Below, in pieces: positions 26,081-37,175 of a stretch of DNA of 56,456 nucleotides. This DNA comes from Pseudorhizobium pelagicum. Its GTDB lineage: Bacteria > Pseudomonadota > Alphaproteobacteria > Rhizobiales > Rhizobiaceae. The translations under genes and the position numbers were made by a program. The first letter of the stretch is position 1. Each line of letters begins with the position of its first letter. Where the stretch lies: contig JOKI01000013.1 in NCBI GenBank assembly GCA_000722615.1, positions 97,821 to 154,276 on the forward strand. Reading direction: 5' to 3'. Below the pieces are notes generated by a model. It saw only the letters and a list, made by a program, of their open reading frames with translations, searched no databases and was not told the DNA's origin.

Positions 26081-27063
26081 ACCGTTTCCCAGCCGTCGTG
26101 TTCGCTGGCGCGGTAGATGGCGTCGATGAATTTCTGGTTCTTCAGCGAGTTTTCGAGCGTGACGACCTCCACCTTTTCGCCGGCAACAGCGCGCGCAAAG
26201 GCTTCCGCCTGGCGGCGGTACTGGCGGCTGTCCTGGAAGCGGAAGATCTGCGACTGCGTGTGCTTCTGGTTGGTGAGCTCGATCTCTTCGGCGCCCCAAC
26301 GGTCGGCGTTGAAGGGCGACTTCACCTCGATGAAGCCCTCGGTGCCGTGGAAGACCATGGACTGGCGGTTGGCCATCTGGGTGGCGATGTAGAAGCTCAT
26401 CTCGAAACCGCCGAAATCCGCCTTGACGCTCGAATAGATGTCGGTGCCAAAATCAGGATCGCGCTCGGTGACGGCCTGGATGCGCAGCGGCTCCTTCCCG
26501 GTGACGAAGCGGGTGGTGATCGTCGGATAGACGCCGATGTCCGGCAGCGCGCCACCGCCCAGTTCCGGAATGTTGCGCATGTTGGCGGCATCGCGGTTGA
26601 AATAGGTGAAGGCTCCCTGGACGTGGCGCAGCCGGCCGATGGCGCCGTCGGCCAGCAGCTCACGAACCTTCAGCCAGACCGGCGCATAGGTGACCATGAA
26701 GGCCTCCGAGATCAGCACCGTGTTGCGGTCGCGGGCAGCGATCAGCGTCTCGATTTCCTCGGCCTTCAGCGCAATCGGCTTTTCCGACAGCACATGCTTG
26801 CCGGCGTCCGCCGCCTTGATCGACCACTCCACATGCTGGCTCGTCGGCAGCGGGATGTAGACGGCATCGATGACGTCGGAGGCGAGCATCTCCTCGTAGG
26901 AGCCGAAGGCGTGCGGCACCGAGAAACGATCCGCCATGGCGCGTGCCTTGGCGAGATCGCGGCTGGCGACCGCCGTCACCACGCAGTTCTCGGCATCCTG
27001 GATTGCCGGAACGACCGCATCCTTGCCGATCTTCGCCGTCGACAGAATTCCAAAACGCAACAT
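26077..27063 (-). CDS. Gfo/Idh/MocA-family NAD(P)-dependent oxidoreductase
   Basis: 328 residues from the ATG at 27063 with GGGAGAG upstream; the frame stays open far beyond this toward 28617, but that stretch is antisense to an aldo/keto reductase and has no ribosome-binding site. The Rossmann N-terminus [18 protein letters not shown] and the hallmark EKPIAL (about 93-98) are clear, with [13 protein letters not shown] in the C-terminal domain. The family oxidises or reduces sugar-like polyols; substrate unknown. It converges on gtrA with a four-base overlap. Confidence 0.93.
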   Translation of the reverse strand: MLRFGILSTAKIGKDAVVPAIQDAENCVVTAVASRDLAKARAMADRFSVPHAFGSYEEMLASDVIDAVYIPLPTSQHVEWSIKAADAGKHVLSEKPIALKAEEIETLIAARDRNTVLISEAFMVTYAPVWLKVRELLADGAIGRLRHVQGAFTYFNRDAANMRNIPELGGGALPDIGVYPTITTRFVTGKEPLRIQAVTERDPDFGTDIYSSVKADFGGFEMSFYIATQMANRQSMVFHGTEGFIEVKSPFNADRWGAEEIELTNQKHTQSQIFRFQDSRQYRRQAEAFARAVAGEKVEVVTLENSLKNQKFIDAIYRASEHDGWETV

Positions 27064-27231
27064 GCTTCTCTCCCTGACCTGAATTGCCGCCGCACCATAT
27101 GGTCGTGCCTCTGCCGATGCAACGCAGGAGGTGCACGAAGGACATTCCGTCCTGCATTGATGCTTTGACAGATGCCGCCGAGGCCATACATTCGCGGGAT
27201 CGGCATTCGCCGCATCATTTCTGGAGATATC

Positions 27232-28182
27232 ATGGAACAGCGTCCCCTCGGCCGTACCGGCCTTTCCGTCGCGCCGATCGTGTTCGGCGGCAATGTGTTC
27301 GGCTGGACGGCCGACGAGCAGACGTCCTTCGACCTTCTCGACCGCTTCTTCGACGCCGGCTTCAACACCATCGATACGGCAGACGTCTATTCCGCCTGGG
27401 TCGACGGGCATGAAGGCGGCGAGAGCGAGACGATCATCGGCAAGTGGCTGAAGCGCGGCACCGTCTCCCGCGACAAGGCCGTCATCGTCACCAAGGTCGG
27501 CTTCGACAACGACGGCCGCAAGACCGGTCTTTCGGCGAAATGGATTGCGGAGGCGGTGGAGGCATCGTTGAAGCGGCTCGGCACCGATTACATCGACCTC
27601 TATCTCTCCCACAAGCCGGATGACGCGGTGGCACACGAGGAGACGCTCGGCGCGCTTGCCCGCCTGAAGGACGAGGGCAAGGTGCGGGCGATCGGCTGCT
27701 CGAATTTTGACGCAGGGCAGTTGCAGGACGCGCTCGACGTTGCCGCCCGCGATGGCCTGCCGCGCTATGACGTGGTGCAGCCCGAATACAATCTCTACAC
27801 GCGCAACAAGTTCGAGGGACCGCTGGCGGACCTCTGCGTCCGCGAGGAGATCGGCGTCATCAGCTACTATGCGCTCGCCGCCGGCTTCCTCACCGGCAAG
27901 TACCGGAAAAAGGAAGACACCGAGGGTTCGTCGCGCGGCTACCGGGTCGGCGATTATCTGAACGACAAGGGCTTCCGCGTGCTGGCGGCGCTCGATGAGA
28001 TCGCCGCCGAGACCGGTGCGGCACCGGCCAGCATCGCGCTGGCCTGGCTGATCGCCAAGCTTGCCCTTACCGCGCCGATCGCCAGCGCCACCAGCCTGTC
28101 GCAGCTGGAGACGATGATCGCCGCCGGCAATCTGACGCTGTCGCAGGGACAGATGAAGCGTCTCGACGAGGCGGGAGCGTAA
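27232..28182 (+). CDS. Aldo/keto reductase
   Basis: 316 residues from the ATG at 27232 (GGAG seven bases upstream); an upstream in-frame ATG would add 20 residues of non-family sequence. The TIM-barrel catalytic tetrad is recognisable: Asp in [12 protein letters not shown], Tyr in the same segment, Lys in VIVTKVGF and His in [10 protein letters not shown]. The C-terminal NADPH-binding loop is around [13 protein letters not shown]. This is the YajO/Tas-like subgroup acting on small aldehydes. A GNAT gene follows three bases after the stop, so they are co-transcribed. Confidence 0.93.
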   Translation: MEQRPLGRTGLSVAPIVFGGNVFGWTADEQTSFDLLDRFFDAGFNTIDTADVYSAWVDGHEGGESETIIGKWLKRGTVSRDKAVIVTKVGFDNDGRKTGLSAKWIAEAVEASLKRLGTDYIDLYLSHKPDDAVAHEETLGALARLKDEGKVRAIGCSNFDAGQLQDALDVAARDGLPRYDVVQPEYNLYTRNKFEGPLADLCVREEIGVISYYALAAGFLTGKYRKKEDTEGSSRGYRVGDYLNDKGFRVLAALDEIAAETGAAPASIALAWLIAKLALTAPIASATSLSQLETMIAAGNLTLSQGQMKRLDEAGA

Positions 28183-28185
28183 GGC

Positions 28186-29648
<1,463 letters not shown>

Positions 29649-29665
29649 CACGGCATGCTTTTCAC

Positions 29666-29692
29666 GGCGCCGCTGGCACAAACGGCGGCGCC
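29666..29692 (+). terminator. Hairpin after the aldo/keto reductase operon
   Basis: GGCGCCGC (29666-29673) pairs with GCGGCGCC (29685-29692) around an 11-base loop, 18 bases after the stop codon. The stem is strong but lacks a T-tract, so termination is likely but not certain. Confidence 0.45.
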
Positions 29693-29724
29693 ACTGGTTC
29701 TGTCTCCGTAACAGGAGGCAGACC

Positions 29725-29946
29725 ATGGACGACGACAAGAAGATCACCACCGGCACGAACGACCGGCCACGCAACGACACCATCGCCCAGACAGGCGGCG
29801 GCATTCCCGACGACAGCGGCGGAACTGCCGCTCTCGACGATGCGCCGGCGGATCCTTCCGGGACGGAAGCATCCGACTCACCCCGCGAACAGCTGAAGCG
29901 CGAGGTGAAGGAAGAGATCGAGATGCCGCAGCGCGGCTCCGCCTGA
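29725..29946 (+). CDS. Small acidic hydrophilic protein (73 aa)
   Basis: 73 residues with AGGAGG placed well before the ATG. The sequence is low in hydrophobics and rich in Asp, Gly, Thr and Ser, ending in a charged helix REQLKREVKEEIEMPQRG. It is probably disordered in its first 50 residues. There is no signal peptide. It sits in a run of small acidic ORFs before the NTF2-like gene. No family recognised. Confidence 0.65.
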   Translation: MDDDKKITTGTNDRPRNDTIAQTGGGIPDDSGGTAALDDAPADPSGTEASDSPREQLKREVKEEIEMPQRGSA

Positions 29947-30028
29947 CAAGCCGTTCCGACTGTTCCGTTTCTCCTCCAAGGAACGGAATGGAGGACGGAA
30001 CGTTTGGTGAACAGAAAGCGAGGTCCCC

Positions 30029-30252
30029 ATGACTGATCAACACAATCCGAAGACAGATGCCGAACCGCAGTCCAACACGGAAAAGGATCCGGAAGACTGG
30101 TGAGCGGCGACGAGCCGATGACCGGCGCTCAAGGGTCCTATCTGAAGACGCTGTCGGAGCAGGCGCATGAGCCGGACGCATTTGCCGAGGATCTTTCCAA
30201 GGCGGAAGCCTCGAAACGCATCGACGCGCTGAAGAGCAAACTGAAGCTCTAG
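30029..30252 (+). pseudogene. DUF3072 family gene split by a one-base frameshift
   Basis: Frame 1 (30029-30103) encodes MTDQHNPKTDAEPQSNTEKDPEDW then TGA; the next frame (GTG at 30100 to TAG at 30252) encodes SGDEPMTGAQGSYLKTLSEQA... to SKRIDALKSKLKL. Joined as EKDPEDW-V-SGDEPMTGAQ these give one DUF3072 protein of about 74 residues, as I recall the family core DPEDWVTGDEPMTGAQASYLKTLSEEA. One G appears missing in what should be TGGGTGAGC. The overlap GTGA could also permit reinitiation or -1 slippage, so the product may still be made in two parts. A sequencing error is the plain alternative. Confidence 0.75.
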
Positions 30253-30313
30253 TTCAAGCGCCTGCTGGACTGTTTGCCGCGGCCCGCTATACTGCGGTCA
30301 GGAGGGAGCGGGC

Positions 30314-30673
30314 ATGTCAGACCAGCAGGCAGTCCAATCCGTCGTCCACCTCTATGTGGACGGCATGACCTTTGCGCATGAGGGTGCGCTGCGGAAGGCG
30401 TTTCACCCGAAAGCCTGCATCGTCGGCAATTACGACGGCGCCGTCGAGTGGCTTTCGCTCGACGAATTCATCACCGCGGTCGCCGGCGAAGGCCCTGCGC
30501 CGGCGGACACGCAGCCCCTGATCCAGATCGAGGCGCTCGACGTGACGGGGGATGTCGCTACCGTGAAGGTGGTCGACGAATTTGCCGGCATGCGCTTTTC
30601 CGATCACCTGTCGCTGCTCAAGACGGACGGCCGCTGGATGATCGTCAACAAGCTCTACTACCTGCACCCCTAG
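30314..30673 (+). CDS. NTF2-like (SnoaL/lumazine-binding type) protein
   Basis: 119 residues with GGAGGGAG upstream of the ATG. The alpha+beta cone fold is recognisable from QAVQSVVHLYVDGMTFAHEGALRKAFHPKACIVGNYDG at the N-terminus and the C-terminal strands TVKVVDEFAGMRFSDHLSLLKTDGRWMIVNKLYY. Members of this group (putative lumazine-binding, PF12893-like) are small-ligand-binding proteins or enzymes of unknown substrate. Its stop overlaps the convergent M15-like gene by four bases. Confidence 0.85.
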   Translation: MSDQQAVQSVVHLYVDGMTFAHEGALRKAFHPKACIVGNYDGAVEWLSLDEFITAVAGEGPAPADTQPLIQIEALDVTGDVATVKVVDEFAGMRFSDHLSLLKTDGRWMIVNKLYYLHP

Positions 30674-31290
30674 CCGCCGACTTCCAGGGGAAAGCCCTCG
30701 TAAAGCCGAGAATGATCGCCTTCGTGGTTGGCCATCCCCGGCTTGGTCAGGAGGCCGCGCGGCTGCGCATAGCTCATGATGCGGCGCTCTGGCCGTTCGT
30801 GCCACTGGATGTTGAAGGCCCAGAGCTTCGGGAAGAAGCAGAGCGAGGCATAGGGCAGGTGGTCGTGGATCCACCAGGCCATCGCCTGCCAGCCGCCCTC
30901 CTCCTTGTGCCGGTCGATCAGCCACGGCACGACGATGCAGGCCGTGGCGCCCATGCAGCCGTCGGCGTCACGCATGTCCCAGATATGATCGGCAGCCGAG
31001 GCGGCATTCGTGGCGCAGTTCAATCCCTTGCGATTTCCGAACGCGTTGACCGCTGCCGCCCGGTACCCGGAGCGCAGATGCAGACGGCCGAAGGTTGCCT
31101 GCAAAGGCTCCAGCAATTCCCCGCAAAGCCGCCGCCCCGCCTCGATCGCCAGATCGGGATCGTCCGGGACATTGGGGATGTTGTAGACGGCGGCAATCTC
31201 GGAAAACAGGAAATCGCGAAAGAAGAAGTTCTGCGACAGCCGGACCCGCCCGAGCTCCTCCAGCGCCTTCATCGACCGCGGTGTGCGCAT
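30670..31290 (-). CDS. Peptidase M15-like protein
   Basis: 206 residues from the ATG at 31290 (a TTG five codons upstream is an alternative). N-terminal FFRDFLFSEIAAVYNIPNVPDD is followed by LHLRSGYRAAAVNAFGN, resembling the SGYR motif of M15 D-Ala-D-Ala carboxypeptidases, then SAADHIWDMRDADG with His and Asp at the metal-ligand positions, and a second His-rich segment WWIHDHLPYASLCFFPKLWAFNIQWHE. No signal peptide is visible, unusual for a wall enzyme. It lies just beyond the pheT terminator, so it has its own promoter or read-through. Activity is inferred only from motif similarity. Confidence 0.6.
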   Translation of the reverse strand: MRTPRSMKALEELGRVRLSQNFFFRDFLFSEIAAVYNIPNVPDDPDLAIEAGRRLCGELLEPLQATFGRLHLRSGYRAAAVNAFGNRKGLNCATNAASAADHIWDMRDADGCMGATACIVVPWLIDRHKEEGGWQAMAWWIHDHLPYASLCFFPKLWAFNIQWHERPERRIMSYAQPRGLLTKPGMANHEGDHSRLYEGFPLEVGG

Positions 31291-31303
31291 GTCTTCGCCC
31301 CAC

Positions 31304-31332
31304 AAAAAAGCCTGCCCCGAAAGGGACAGGCT
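31304..31332 (-). terminator. Rho-independent terminator after pheT
   Basis: On the minus strand AGCCTGTCCC-TTTC-GGGGCAGGCT forms a ten-pair stem with one U-G wobble, followed directly by a run of six T (complement of 31304-31309). It lies about 43 bases past the pheT stop. Classic intrinsic terminator geometry. Confidence 0.9.
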
Positions 31333-31374
31333 ATCTTGGGACCGGGTGGCGCACCACCCGTTATCGTTTCAGCG

Positions 31375-33798
31375 TCAGGCGCGCAGCACGCCTCCGGTGG
31401 TCTTCTCGACATTGCCGACGATCTTGGTCGTCAGCGCCTCGAAGTCCTCGTCGGTCAGGGTCTTGTCAACCGGCTGGATCATCACCTCGATGGCGACCGA
31501 CTTGCGGCCCTCCCCGAGCGAGGCGCCCTCGAAGACGTCGAAGACGTTGACGCCGGCGATCAGCTTGCGGTCGGCGCTGGTGGCCGCCTTGATGATCGCG
31601 CCGGCTTCCACATGACTGTCGACGACGAAGGCGAAGTCGCGCTTGACCACCTGGAAGGGCGAGAGTTCGAGCCCGGGCTTGGTGCGCGTCGCCTTCTTCT
31701 TCGGCTCCGGCATGGCGTCGAGATAGACCTCGAAGCCGCAGAGGGCACCGGAGACATCGAGCGCACCCAGAGTCTTCGGATGGAACTCGCCGAAATAGCC
31801 GAGCACCACCTTAGGCCCCCTCTTGATCGTGCCGGAGCGGCCCGGATGATACCAGCCGGGCGCACCCGCCTCGACCTGGACATTGCCCATGGGCAGTCCG
31901 CAGGCCTCGAGCACGGCCAGCGCATCGGCCTTGGCGTCGAAGACATCGACCGGCTTGCCGCCGCCCCGGGTGCCGTTGGACCAGAGGCGTCCGGCGCCAT
32001 TGATGGAGGCTGTGCCGCGGCGCACGCCGCCGGCGACACGCCGTTGGCCTTCGGGCCTGTCGTTCTCATAGGTGCCGGAGACCTCGAAGATCGCCACGTC
32101 GCCGAACCCCTTGTCGGCGTTGCGCTGGGCGGCTGTCAGCAGGCCCGGCAGCAGCGAAGGCCGCATGTCGGACATGTCCGCCGCAATCGGATTGGCGAGC
32201 TTCAGCGATGGTGCGCCGCCGCCGAAGAGCTTCGCCTGATCTTCCGGGATGAAGGACCAGGTGACCGCCTCCAGCATGCCGCGGGCCGCCAGTGCGCGCT
32301 TGGCGGTGCGGGTACGGATCTGCAGCGTGGTCAGGATGCGGGTGTTGACGGCGCCGAGGTTTTCGATCGGCTCCGGCAGGATCTGGTCGACGCCGTGGAT
32401 ACGCATCACCTCTTCGACGAGATCGGCCTTGCCGTCGACGTCCGGGCGCCAGGAGGGCACGGTCACGGAGAAGCGTTGACCTTCGCCGGCGACCCTGAAG
32501 CCGAGGCGGACGAGGATCTCGCGGCTTTCCTCGGCCGAGACGTCGAGGCCGGTGAGACGCTTGACCTCGGCGGTCGGAAAATCGACCACCTTCGGCTCGA
32601 CGCCCTTGTAGCCCGCGATCTTCGCCTCGGCAGCCGTACCGCCGCACAGCTCAAGCACCAGTTCCGTGGTGCGCTCCAGGCCCGGCACCATGTACTGCGG
32701 ATCGACGCCGCGTTCGAAGCGGTAGCGGGCGTCGGTGATGATGCCGAGAGAGCGGCCGGTCTTGGCGATGTTGATGGGGTCCCAGAGCGCCGATTCGATC
32801 AGCACGTCGGTGGTGTTCTCGTCGCAGCCGGAATGCTCGCCGCCCATGACGCCGCCGATGGATTCCACGCCGTTGTCGTCGGCGATGACGACGTTGTTCG
32901 GGGTCAGCTTGTATTCCCGCTGATCGAGCGCCAGAACCGTCTCGCCAGCGAGCGCCCGGCGCACGGTCAGGTCGCCCTTGACCTTGGCGGCGTCGAAGAC
33001 GTGCATCGGCCGGCCCTGGTCGAAGGTCATGTAGTTGGTGATGTCGACCAGCGCATTGATCGGGCGAAGGCCGATCGCCTTCAGCCGCGCCTGCATCCAG
33101 GCCGGGCTCGGCCCGTTCCGGACGCCGCGCACGAGGCGCAGACCGAAGCCCGGGCAGAGCCGCTCGTCGTCGAGAATGATCTTGATGCCGATCGGTGTCT
33201 CGCCCTCGACGGGGAACGACGGCTCGGCATGCTGCTTCAGCGTGCCGAGGCCGGAGGCCGCGAGATCGCGGGCGATGCCGTAGATCGAGGTGCAGTCCGG
33301 CCGGTTCGGCGTGAGGTTGATCTCGATGACCGGATCGTCGAGGCCGGCATAGGTCGCAAACGCCGTGCCGACCGGCGCATCCTCGGGCAGGTCGATGATG
33401 CCGTCATGATTGTCGGACATGTCGAGCTCCTTCTCGGAGCACATCATGCCGTGGCTTTCGACGCCGCGGATGTTGCCGACGGCAAGCGTCACGTCGATGC
33501 CCGGCACATAGGTACCAGGCCGGGCCAGCGCACCGACGAGGCCGGCGCGGGCATTCGGCGCACCGCAGACCACCTGCACCGGCTTGCCGTCACCCGTATC
33601 GACCATCAGCACCTTCAGGCGGTCCGCCTGCGGATGCGGTTCCGCCGAAACCACCCTGGCGATGACGAAGGGCTTGTAGGCCGCCTTGTCGTCGACGTCC
33701 TCGACCTCGAGCCCGATCGAAGTCAGGCGCGTGCAGATCTCGTCGAGCGTGGCGTCCGTGTCGAGGTGATCCTTCAGCCAGGAGAGTGTGAATTTCAT
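31375..33798 (-). CDS. pheT: Phenylalanyl-tRNA synthetase beta subunit
   Basis: 807 residues. Domain order is as expected: N-terminal tRNA-binding/EMAP-like domain ([21 protein letters not shown] at about 50-70, [11 protein letters not shown]), B3/4 editing domain, B5 DNA-binding-like domain, catalytic-like core, and the FDX-ACB anticodon domain at the C-terminus ([30 protein letters not shown] onward). It forms an alpha2-beta2 enzyme with PheS charging tRNA-Phe. It starts 15 bases after the pheS stop and ends at a strong terminator. Complete and unremarkable. Confidence 0.97.
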   Translation of the reverse strand: MKFTLSWLKDHLDTDATLDEICTRLTSIGLEVEDVDDKAAYKPFVIARVVSAEPHPQADRLKVLMVDTGDGKPVQVVCGAPNARAGLVGALARPGTYVPGIDVTLAVGNIRGVESHGMMCSEKELDMSDNHDGIIDLPEDAPVGTAFATYAGLDDPVIEINLTPNRPDCTSIYGIARDLAASGLGTLKQHAEPSFPVEGETPIGIKIILDDERLCPGFGLRLVRGVRNGPSPAWMQARLKAIGLRPINALVDITNYMTFDQGRPMHVFDAAKVKGDLTVRRALAGETVLALDQREYKLTPNNVVIADDNGVESIGGVMGGEHSGCDENTTDVLIESALWDPINIAKTGRSLGIITDARYRFERGVDPQYMVPGLERTTELVLELCGGTAAEAKIAGYKGVEPKVVDFPTAEVKRLTGLDVSAEESREILVRLGFRVAGEGQRFSVTVPSWRPDVDGKADLVEEVMRIHGVDQILPEPIENLGAVNTRILTTLQIRTRTAKRALAARGMLEAVTWSFIPEDQAKLFGGGAPSLKLANPIAADMSDMRPSLLPGLLTAAQRNADKGFGDVAIFEVSGTYENDRPEGQRRVAGGVRRGTASINGAGRLWSNGTRGGGKPVDVFDAKADALAVLEACGLPMGNVQVEAGAPGWYHPGRSGTIKRGPKVVLGYFGEFHPKTLGALDVSGALCGFEVYLDAMPEPKKKATRTKPGLELSPFQVVKRDFAFVVDSHVEAGAIIKAATSADRKLIAGVNVFDVFEGASLGEGRKSVAIEVMIQPVDKTLTDEDFEALTTKIVGNVEKTTGGVLRA

Positions 33799-33813
33799 CT
33801 CGTCATCTCCCCT

Positions 33814-34896
33814 TTAAGCGCTCAGGCCGCCGAACAGCGTCGGCATGTCGAGCGGGCGGAAGCCATAATGATTCATCCAGCGGACGTCGGCGTTGAAGAA
33901 GTCGCGCAGGTCCGGCATGCCGTATTTCAGCATGGCGATGCGGTCGAGGCCCATGCCCCAGGCAAAGCCCTGGTATTCATCGGGATCGAGCCCGCCGGCG
34001 CGCAGCACGTTCGGGTGGACCATGCCGCAGCCGAGGATTTCCATCCAGTCGGAGCCTTCGCCGAACTTCACGATCGGCCCCGAGCGGTCGCACTGGATGT
34101 CGACCTCGAACGAGGGTTCGGTGAAGGGGAAGAAGGACGGGCGGAAGCGCATCGTCACGCTGTCGACCTCGAAGAAGGTCTTGCAGAACTCCTCGAGGAT
34201 CCAGCGCATGTGGCCGACATGGCTCTTTTTGTCGACGACCAGCCCTTCGACCTGATGAAACATCGGCGAGTGGGTGGCGTCGGAGTCCTGCCGGTAGGTC
34301 TTGCCGGGGATGACGATGCGGATCGGCGGCTTCTGGGCTTCCATGGTGCGCACCTGCACAGGCGAGGTGTGGGTGCGCAGAACCTTGCGCTCGCCGTTCT
34401 CGTCGGGCTGGAAGAAGAAGGTGTCGTGCATCTCGCGGGCCGGATGGCCTTCGGGGAAGTTCAGCGCCGTGAAGTTGTAGTAGTCGGTCTCGATATCCGG
34501 ACCTTCGGCAATCGAGAAGCCCATGTCGGCAAAGACAGCGGTGATCTCGTCGACGATCTGGCTGATCGGATGGATGCGGCCGCGCTCGGCGGGCGAGGAA
34601 CGCACCGGCAGCGAGACATCAACCGTTTCGGCCTTGAGCCGCGCGTCGATCGCCGCATCCTTCAGCACCGTCTTGCGCGCGTTGATCGCCTCGGTGACCT
34701 CGGTCTTCAGCGCGTTGATGGCGGCGCCGCGGCTCTGGCGCTCCTCGGCACTCATGCTGCCCAGCGTCTTCAGGAGCTCCGATACGGACCCCTTCTTGCC
34801 GAGAGCGGATACGCGCACGGCCTCGATCGCCGTCTCGTCACCGGCCGCGGAAATCTCCGCCAGAAGCGATGTTTTCAGGTGTTCCAGATCGGACAT
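33814..34896 (-). CDS. pheS: Phenylalanyl-tRNA synthetase alpha subunit
   Basis: 360 residues from the ATG at 34896 with GGAAGAG upstream; a further upstream in-frame start would add 14 atypical residues. An N-terminal coiled coil precedes the class II core with HPARDMHDTFF-type motif ([13 protein letters not shown]), [24 protein letters not shown] and motif 3 [22 protein letters not shown]. It supplies the active site of PheST. It is separated from rplT by a strong terminator hairpin, so it probably has its own promoter in the 60 bases upstream of its ATG or is read through. Confidence 0.97.
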   Translation of the reverse strand: MSDLEHLKTSLLAEISAAGDETAIEAVRVSALGKKGSVSELLKTLGSMSAEERQSRGAAINALKTEVTEAINARKTVLKDAAIDARLKAETVDVSLPVRSSPAERGRIHPISQIVDEITAVFADMGFSIAEGPDIETDYYNFTALNFPEGHPAREMHDTFFFQPDENGERKVLRTHTSPVQVRTMEAQKPPIRIVIPGKTYRQDSDATHSPMFHQVEGLVVDKKSHVGHMRWILEEFCKTFFEVDSVTMRFRPSFFPFTEPSFEVDIQCDRSGPIVKFGEGSDWMEILGCGMVHPNVLRAGGLDPDEYQGFAWGMGLDRIAMLKYGMPDLRDFFNADVRWMNHYGFRPLDMPTLFGGLSA

Positions 34897-34950
34897 GGTC
34901 TCTTCCGTATGATGATCGACGTCTTTTCCTAGCGGCACGCCGTGACGGGC

Positions 34951-34989
34951 AAAAGAAAAACCCGCGCCAGCCGAGACCAGCGCGGGTTT
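34951..34989 (-). terminator. Rho-independent terminator after rplT
   Basis: On the minus strand AAACCCGCGC and GCGCGGGTTT (34989-34980 and 34967-34958) form a perfect ten-pair stem around a 12-base loop, continuing into a T-rich stretch (complement of AAAAGAAAAA at 34951-34960). It lies 40 bases past the rplT stop and upstream of pheS. Confidence 0.9.
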
Positions 34990-35028
34990 CCCAAAGTCAA
35001 TAAAGCAAAGATGCCTGGGAAGCGCTGG

Positions 35029-35433
35029 TTACTTAACCGCGCTTTCAAACTCGTTGGTCGTGCCGGCGTCCTTGAGGTACTCGAGAGCCTTCTTGGAGGC
35101 TTCCACCAGCGCGCCGAAGGCTGCCGGCTCATGGATGGCCATGTCGGACAGGACCTTGCGGTCGACCTGGATGCCAGCCTTGTTGAGGCCGTCGATGAAG
35201 CGGCCGTAGGTGAGGCCGGATTCGCGGACGGCAGCGTTGATACGCTGGATCCACAGGGCGCGGAAGTTGCGCTTCTTGACCTTGCGGTCGCGGGTGGCGA
35301 ACTGGCGCGAACGATCCACCGCGGCCTTTGCGGCGCGGATGGTGTTCTTGCGGCGGCCGTAGAAGCCCTTGGCTGCCTTGAGGGTCTTGGTGTGCTTGGC
35401 GCGGGAAGTTACGCCACGTTTTACGCGTGCCAT
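35029..35433 (-). CDS. rplT: 50S ribosomal protein L20
   Basis: 134 residues. [33 protein letters not shown] is the conserved basic N-terminal extension of L20, and [29 protein letters not shown] the C-terminal globular domain. AAGGAG precedes the ATG. L20 binds 23S rRNA early in assembly and represses its own operon in bacteria studied. It follows rpmI by 38 bases as in most bacteria, but infC is about 3.6 kb further upstream rather than adjacent. Confidence 0.98.
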   Translation of the reverse strand: MARVKRGVTSRAKHTKTLKAAKGFYGRRKNTIRAAKAAVDRSRQFATRDRKVKKRNFRALWIQRINAAVRESGLTYGRFIDGLNKAGIQVDRKVLSDMAIHEPAAFGALVEASKKALEYLKDAGTTNEFESAVK

Positions 35434-35471
35434 GTCATGATCTCCTTAAATGATCCAAAAAGCGAAGAGTC

Positions 35472-35675
35472 TCAGAGACCGTTCGGCAGGTAGTTCTTGA
35501 TGACCTTCTTGCCGTCTGGTTCGGCGAGGACCATCGTGCCGCGTGCATCGCGGATGAACTTGTTGGACCGCTTGATCATGCCGTGGCGCTTGCCGGCGGC
35601 TGCTGCGACGACCTTGCCGGTCGCCGTGATCTTGAACCGCTTCTTGGCGGAGGACTTCGTCTTCATCTTGGGCAT
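35472..35675 (-). CDS. rpmI: 50S ribosomal protein L35
   Basis: 67 residues, [32 protein letters not shown] and C-terminal KNYLPNGL, full-length L35. GGAG lies seven bases before the ATG. It begins the rpmI-rplT transcription unit; the 147 bases upstream of it, up to the histidine kinase gene, must hold its promoter or a leader. Confidence 0.98.
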   Translation of the reverse strand: MPKMKTKSSAKKRFKITATGKVVAAAAGKRHGMIKRSNKFIRDARGTMVLAEPDGKKVIKNYLPNGL

Positions 35676-35822
35676 TTTGCTACTCCATTCTTCTTCAGAG
35701 AAACTGGCAGACGACGCCTGTTTCCAGCATTTAGAACGGCCTCGGCATGCCCTGCCGGACCGTTCGGACGCGCGCTTATAACCGCAGTCGGAGAAAAGCG
35801 CAACGGGTGGTGCGCATATCTG

Positions 35823-37175
35823 CTACATGATCGCCGATGCGCGCGCAGCCGTCGCCGGAAGCCACAGCTTCACCTGGAGCCCACCCCATCGCGAAGCGGA
35901 GAGATCAAGCCCGCCGCCATAGGCCTTCAGGATGTCTCCGGAGATGGCAAGCCCCAGGCCGGAGCCCGCCGTTGCCTCGCTGATCCTGACCCCACGCTTC
36001 AACATCATATCGTAGCACTCAGGCGCCGCGCCCGATCCGTCGTCGCTGACGATCAGCACGACGTTGTCCAGCGTGCGATCCGCCGAAACCTCTATGCGCT
36101 TTCTGGCAAAGCGGACCGCGTTGTCCAGCACATTTCCCAGGGCTTCCGCAATGTCGGCCGGATCCGCCTGGACCGTCAGCGACGGATCGATCGCCAGATG
36201 CCAGTCCACCCCCTTCTCCTGCGTGAACGGGGTCAGCACGCTGACGAGCTTTCCGCAGATGCCGAGCAGCGAGGTGGTGGCCATCTGCTCCACGCCCATG
36301 CGAGCCGCCTGCAACTGGCGGTCGGCACGCTGCCGGACAAGCTCGATCTGCTGCAGCGCCGTGCTGCGGCCTTCCTCGGGCAGCGCTTCGACCAGATGCG
36401 ACAGCACGGTCAGCGGCGTCTTCAGGCCGTGGGCGAGGTCGCTCGCACGCGCGCGCGCCCGCGAGATCGCCGTCTCCCGCTCGTTCAGGAGAAGGTTGAT
36501 CTCCCGGACCAGCGGCTTGACCTCGCTTGGTCCTTCCGTGCCGATATGTGCCGCCCGTCCGGCACGCACGTCGGCCACGCGATCCCTCAACCGCACCAGC
36601 GGCCTCAACCCGATCCAGCCCTGCAGGAATGCCGCAAGGACGAGTACGCCACCCGTGGAGAGAAGCATCAGACGCAGCGGATTGTGATAGCTCTCGAGAG
36701 CCGCCTCCATCTCGCTCCTGGAAAAGCCGGCGTAGACGACGAAGTCCGTCGCGGCGGGGTCGTCGCCCAGGGTCATCGTCTTCATCGAGACGAGGACCGG
36801 CGAACCGTCCGGCCCAAGGGTTTCCCGGAACCCGTAATACTGGTCGCTGGACAAATCGGCCGCAGCGAATTCCGTGTCCCACAGGGACCGGGACCGCAGG
36901 GGAGCCACATCGCCATCCCGCGAAATCTGCCAGTAGCGGCTGCCGGCGGGGATCTGGAACCGCGCGTCGGCGGGCTCGTTCCGCAGGCGGAGGACGCCAT
37001 TCTCCACGGTGAGCTGCGCCGCCAGGGAATCCATGACCGAGGTCATCTCGCCGGAATACTGGGCGGCCAGATAATCCGTGAACAGATGGCTGAGCACCGC
37101 CCAGACAAGCGTCAGCGAGAGTGCGATCGCGACAAGCGCTCCGGCCGCCAGGCGAAAGTGCAGCGAATGGATCAC
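35823..37175 (-). CDS. PhoQ-type sensor histidine kinase
   Basis: 450 residues. A first transmembrane helix (about 10-32), a periplasmic domain of roughly 130 residues with acidic patches, a second helix (about 168-190), HAMP region, then a HisKA-like segment with the phospho-acceptor His in ASDLAHGLKTPLTVL (near 245). ATP-binding boxes follow: GNVLDNAVRFAR (N), VSDDGSGAAPE (G1) and SGLGLAISGDILKAYGG (G2). The architecture is that of PhoQ/FeuQ-like kinases sensing periplasmic signals. Its start overlaps the response-regulator stop by four bases. Gene order on the minus strand is PepSY protein, regulator, kinase. Confidence 0.93.
   Translation of the reverse strand: MIHSLHFRLAAGALVAIALSLTLVWAVLSHLFTDYLAAQYSGEMTSVMDSLAAQLTVENGVLRLRNEPADARFQIPAGSRYWQISRDGDVAPLRSRSLWDTEFAAADLSSDQYYGFRETLGPDGSPVLVSMKTMTLGDDPAATDFVVYAGFSRSEMEAALESYHNPLRLMLLSTGGVLVLAAFLQGWIGLRPLVRLRDRVADVRAGRAAHIGTEGPSEVKPLVREINLLLNERETAISRARARASDLAHGLKTPLTVLSHLVEALPEEGRSTALQQIELVRQRADRQLQAARMGVEQMATTSLLGICGKLVSVLTPFTQEKGVDWHLAIDPSLTVQADPADIAEALGNVLDNAVRFARKRIEVSADRTLDNVVLIVSDDGSGAAPECYDMMLKRGVRISEATAGSGLGLAISGDILKAYGGGLDLSASRWGGLQVKLWLPATAARASAIM

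Noticed and set aside
30448..34932. A 1494-residue open frame on the plus strand
   Set aside because: It is antisense to pheT, pheS and the M15-like gene, rich in Arg, His and Asp typical of GC-rich shadow frames, and has no domain or ribosome-binding site.
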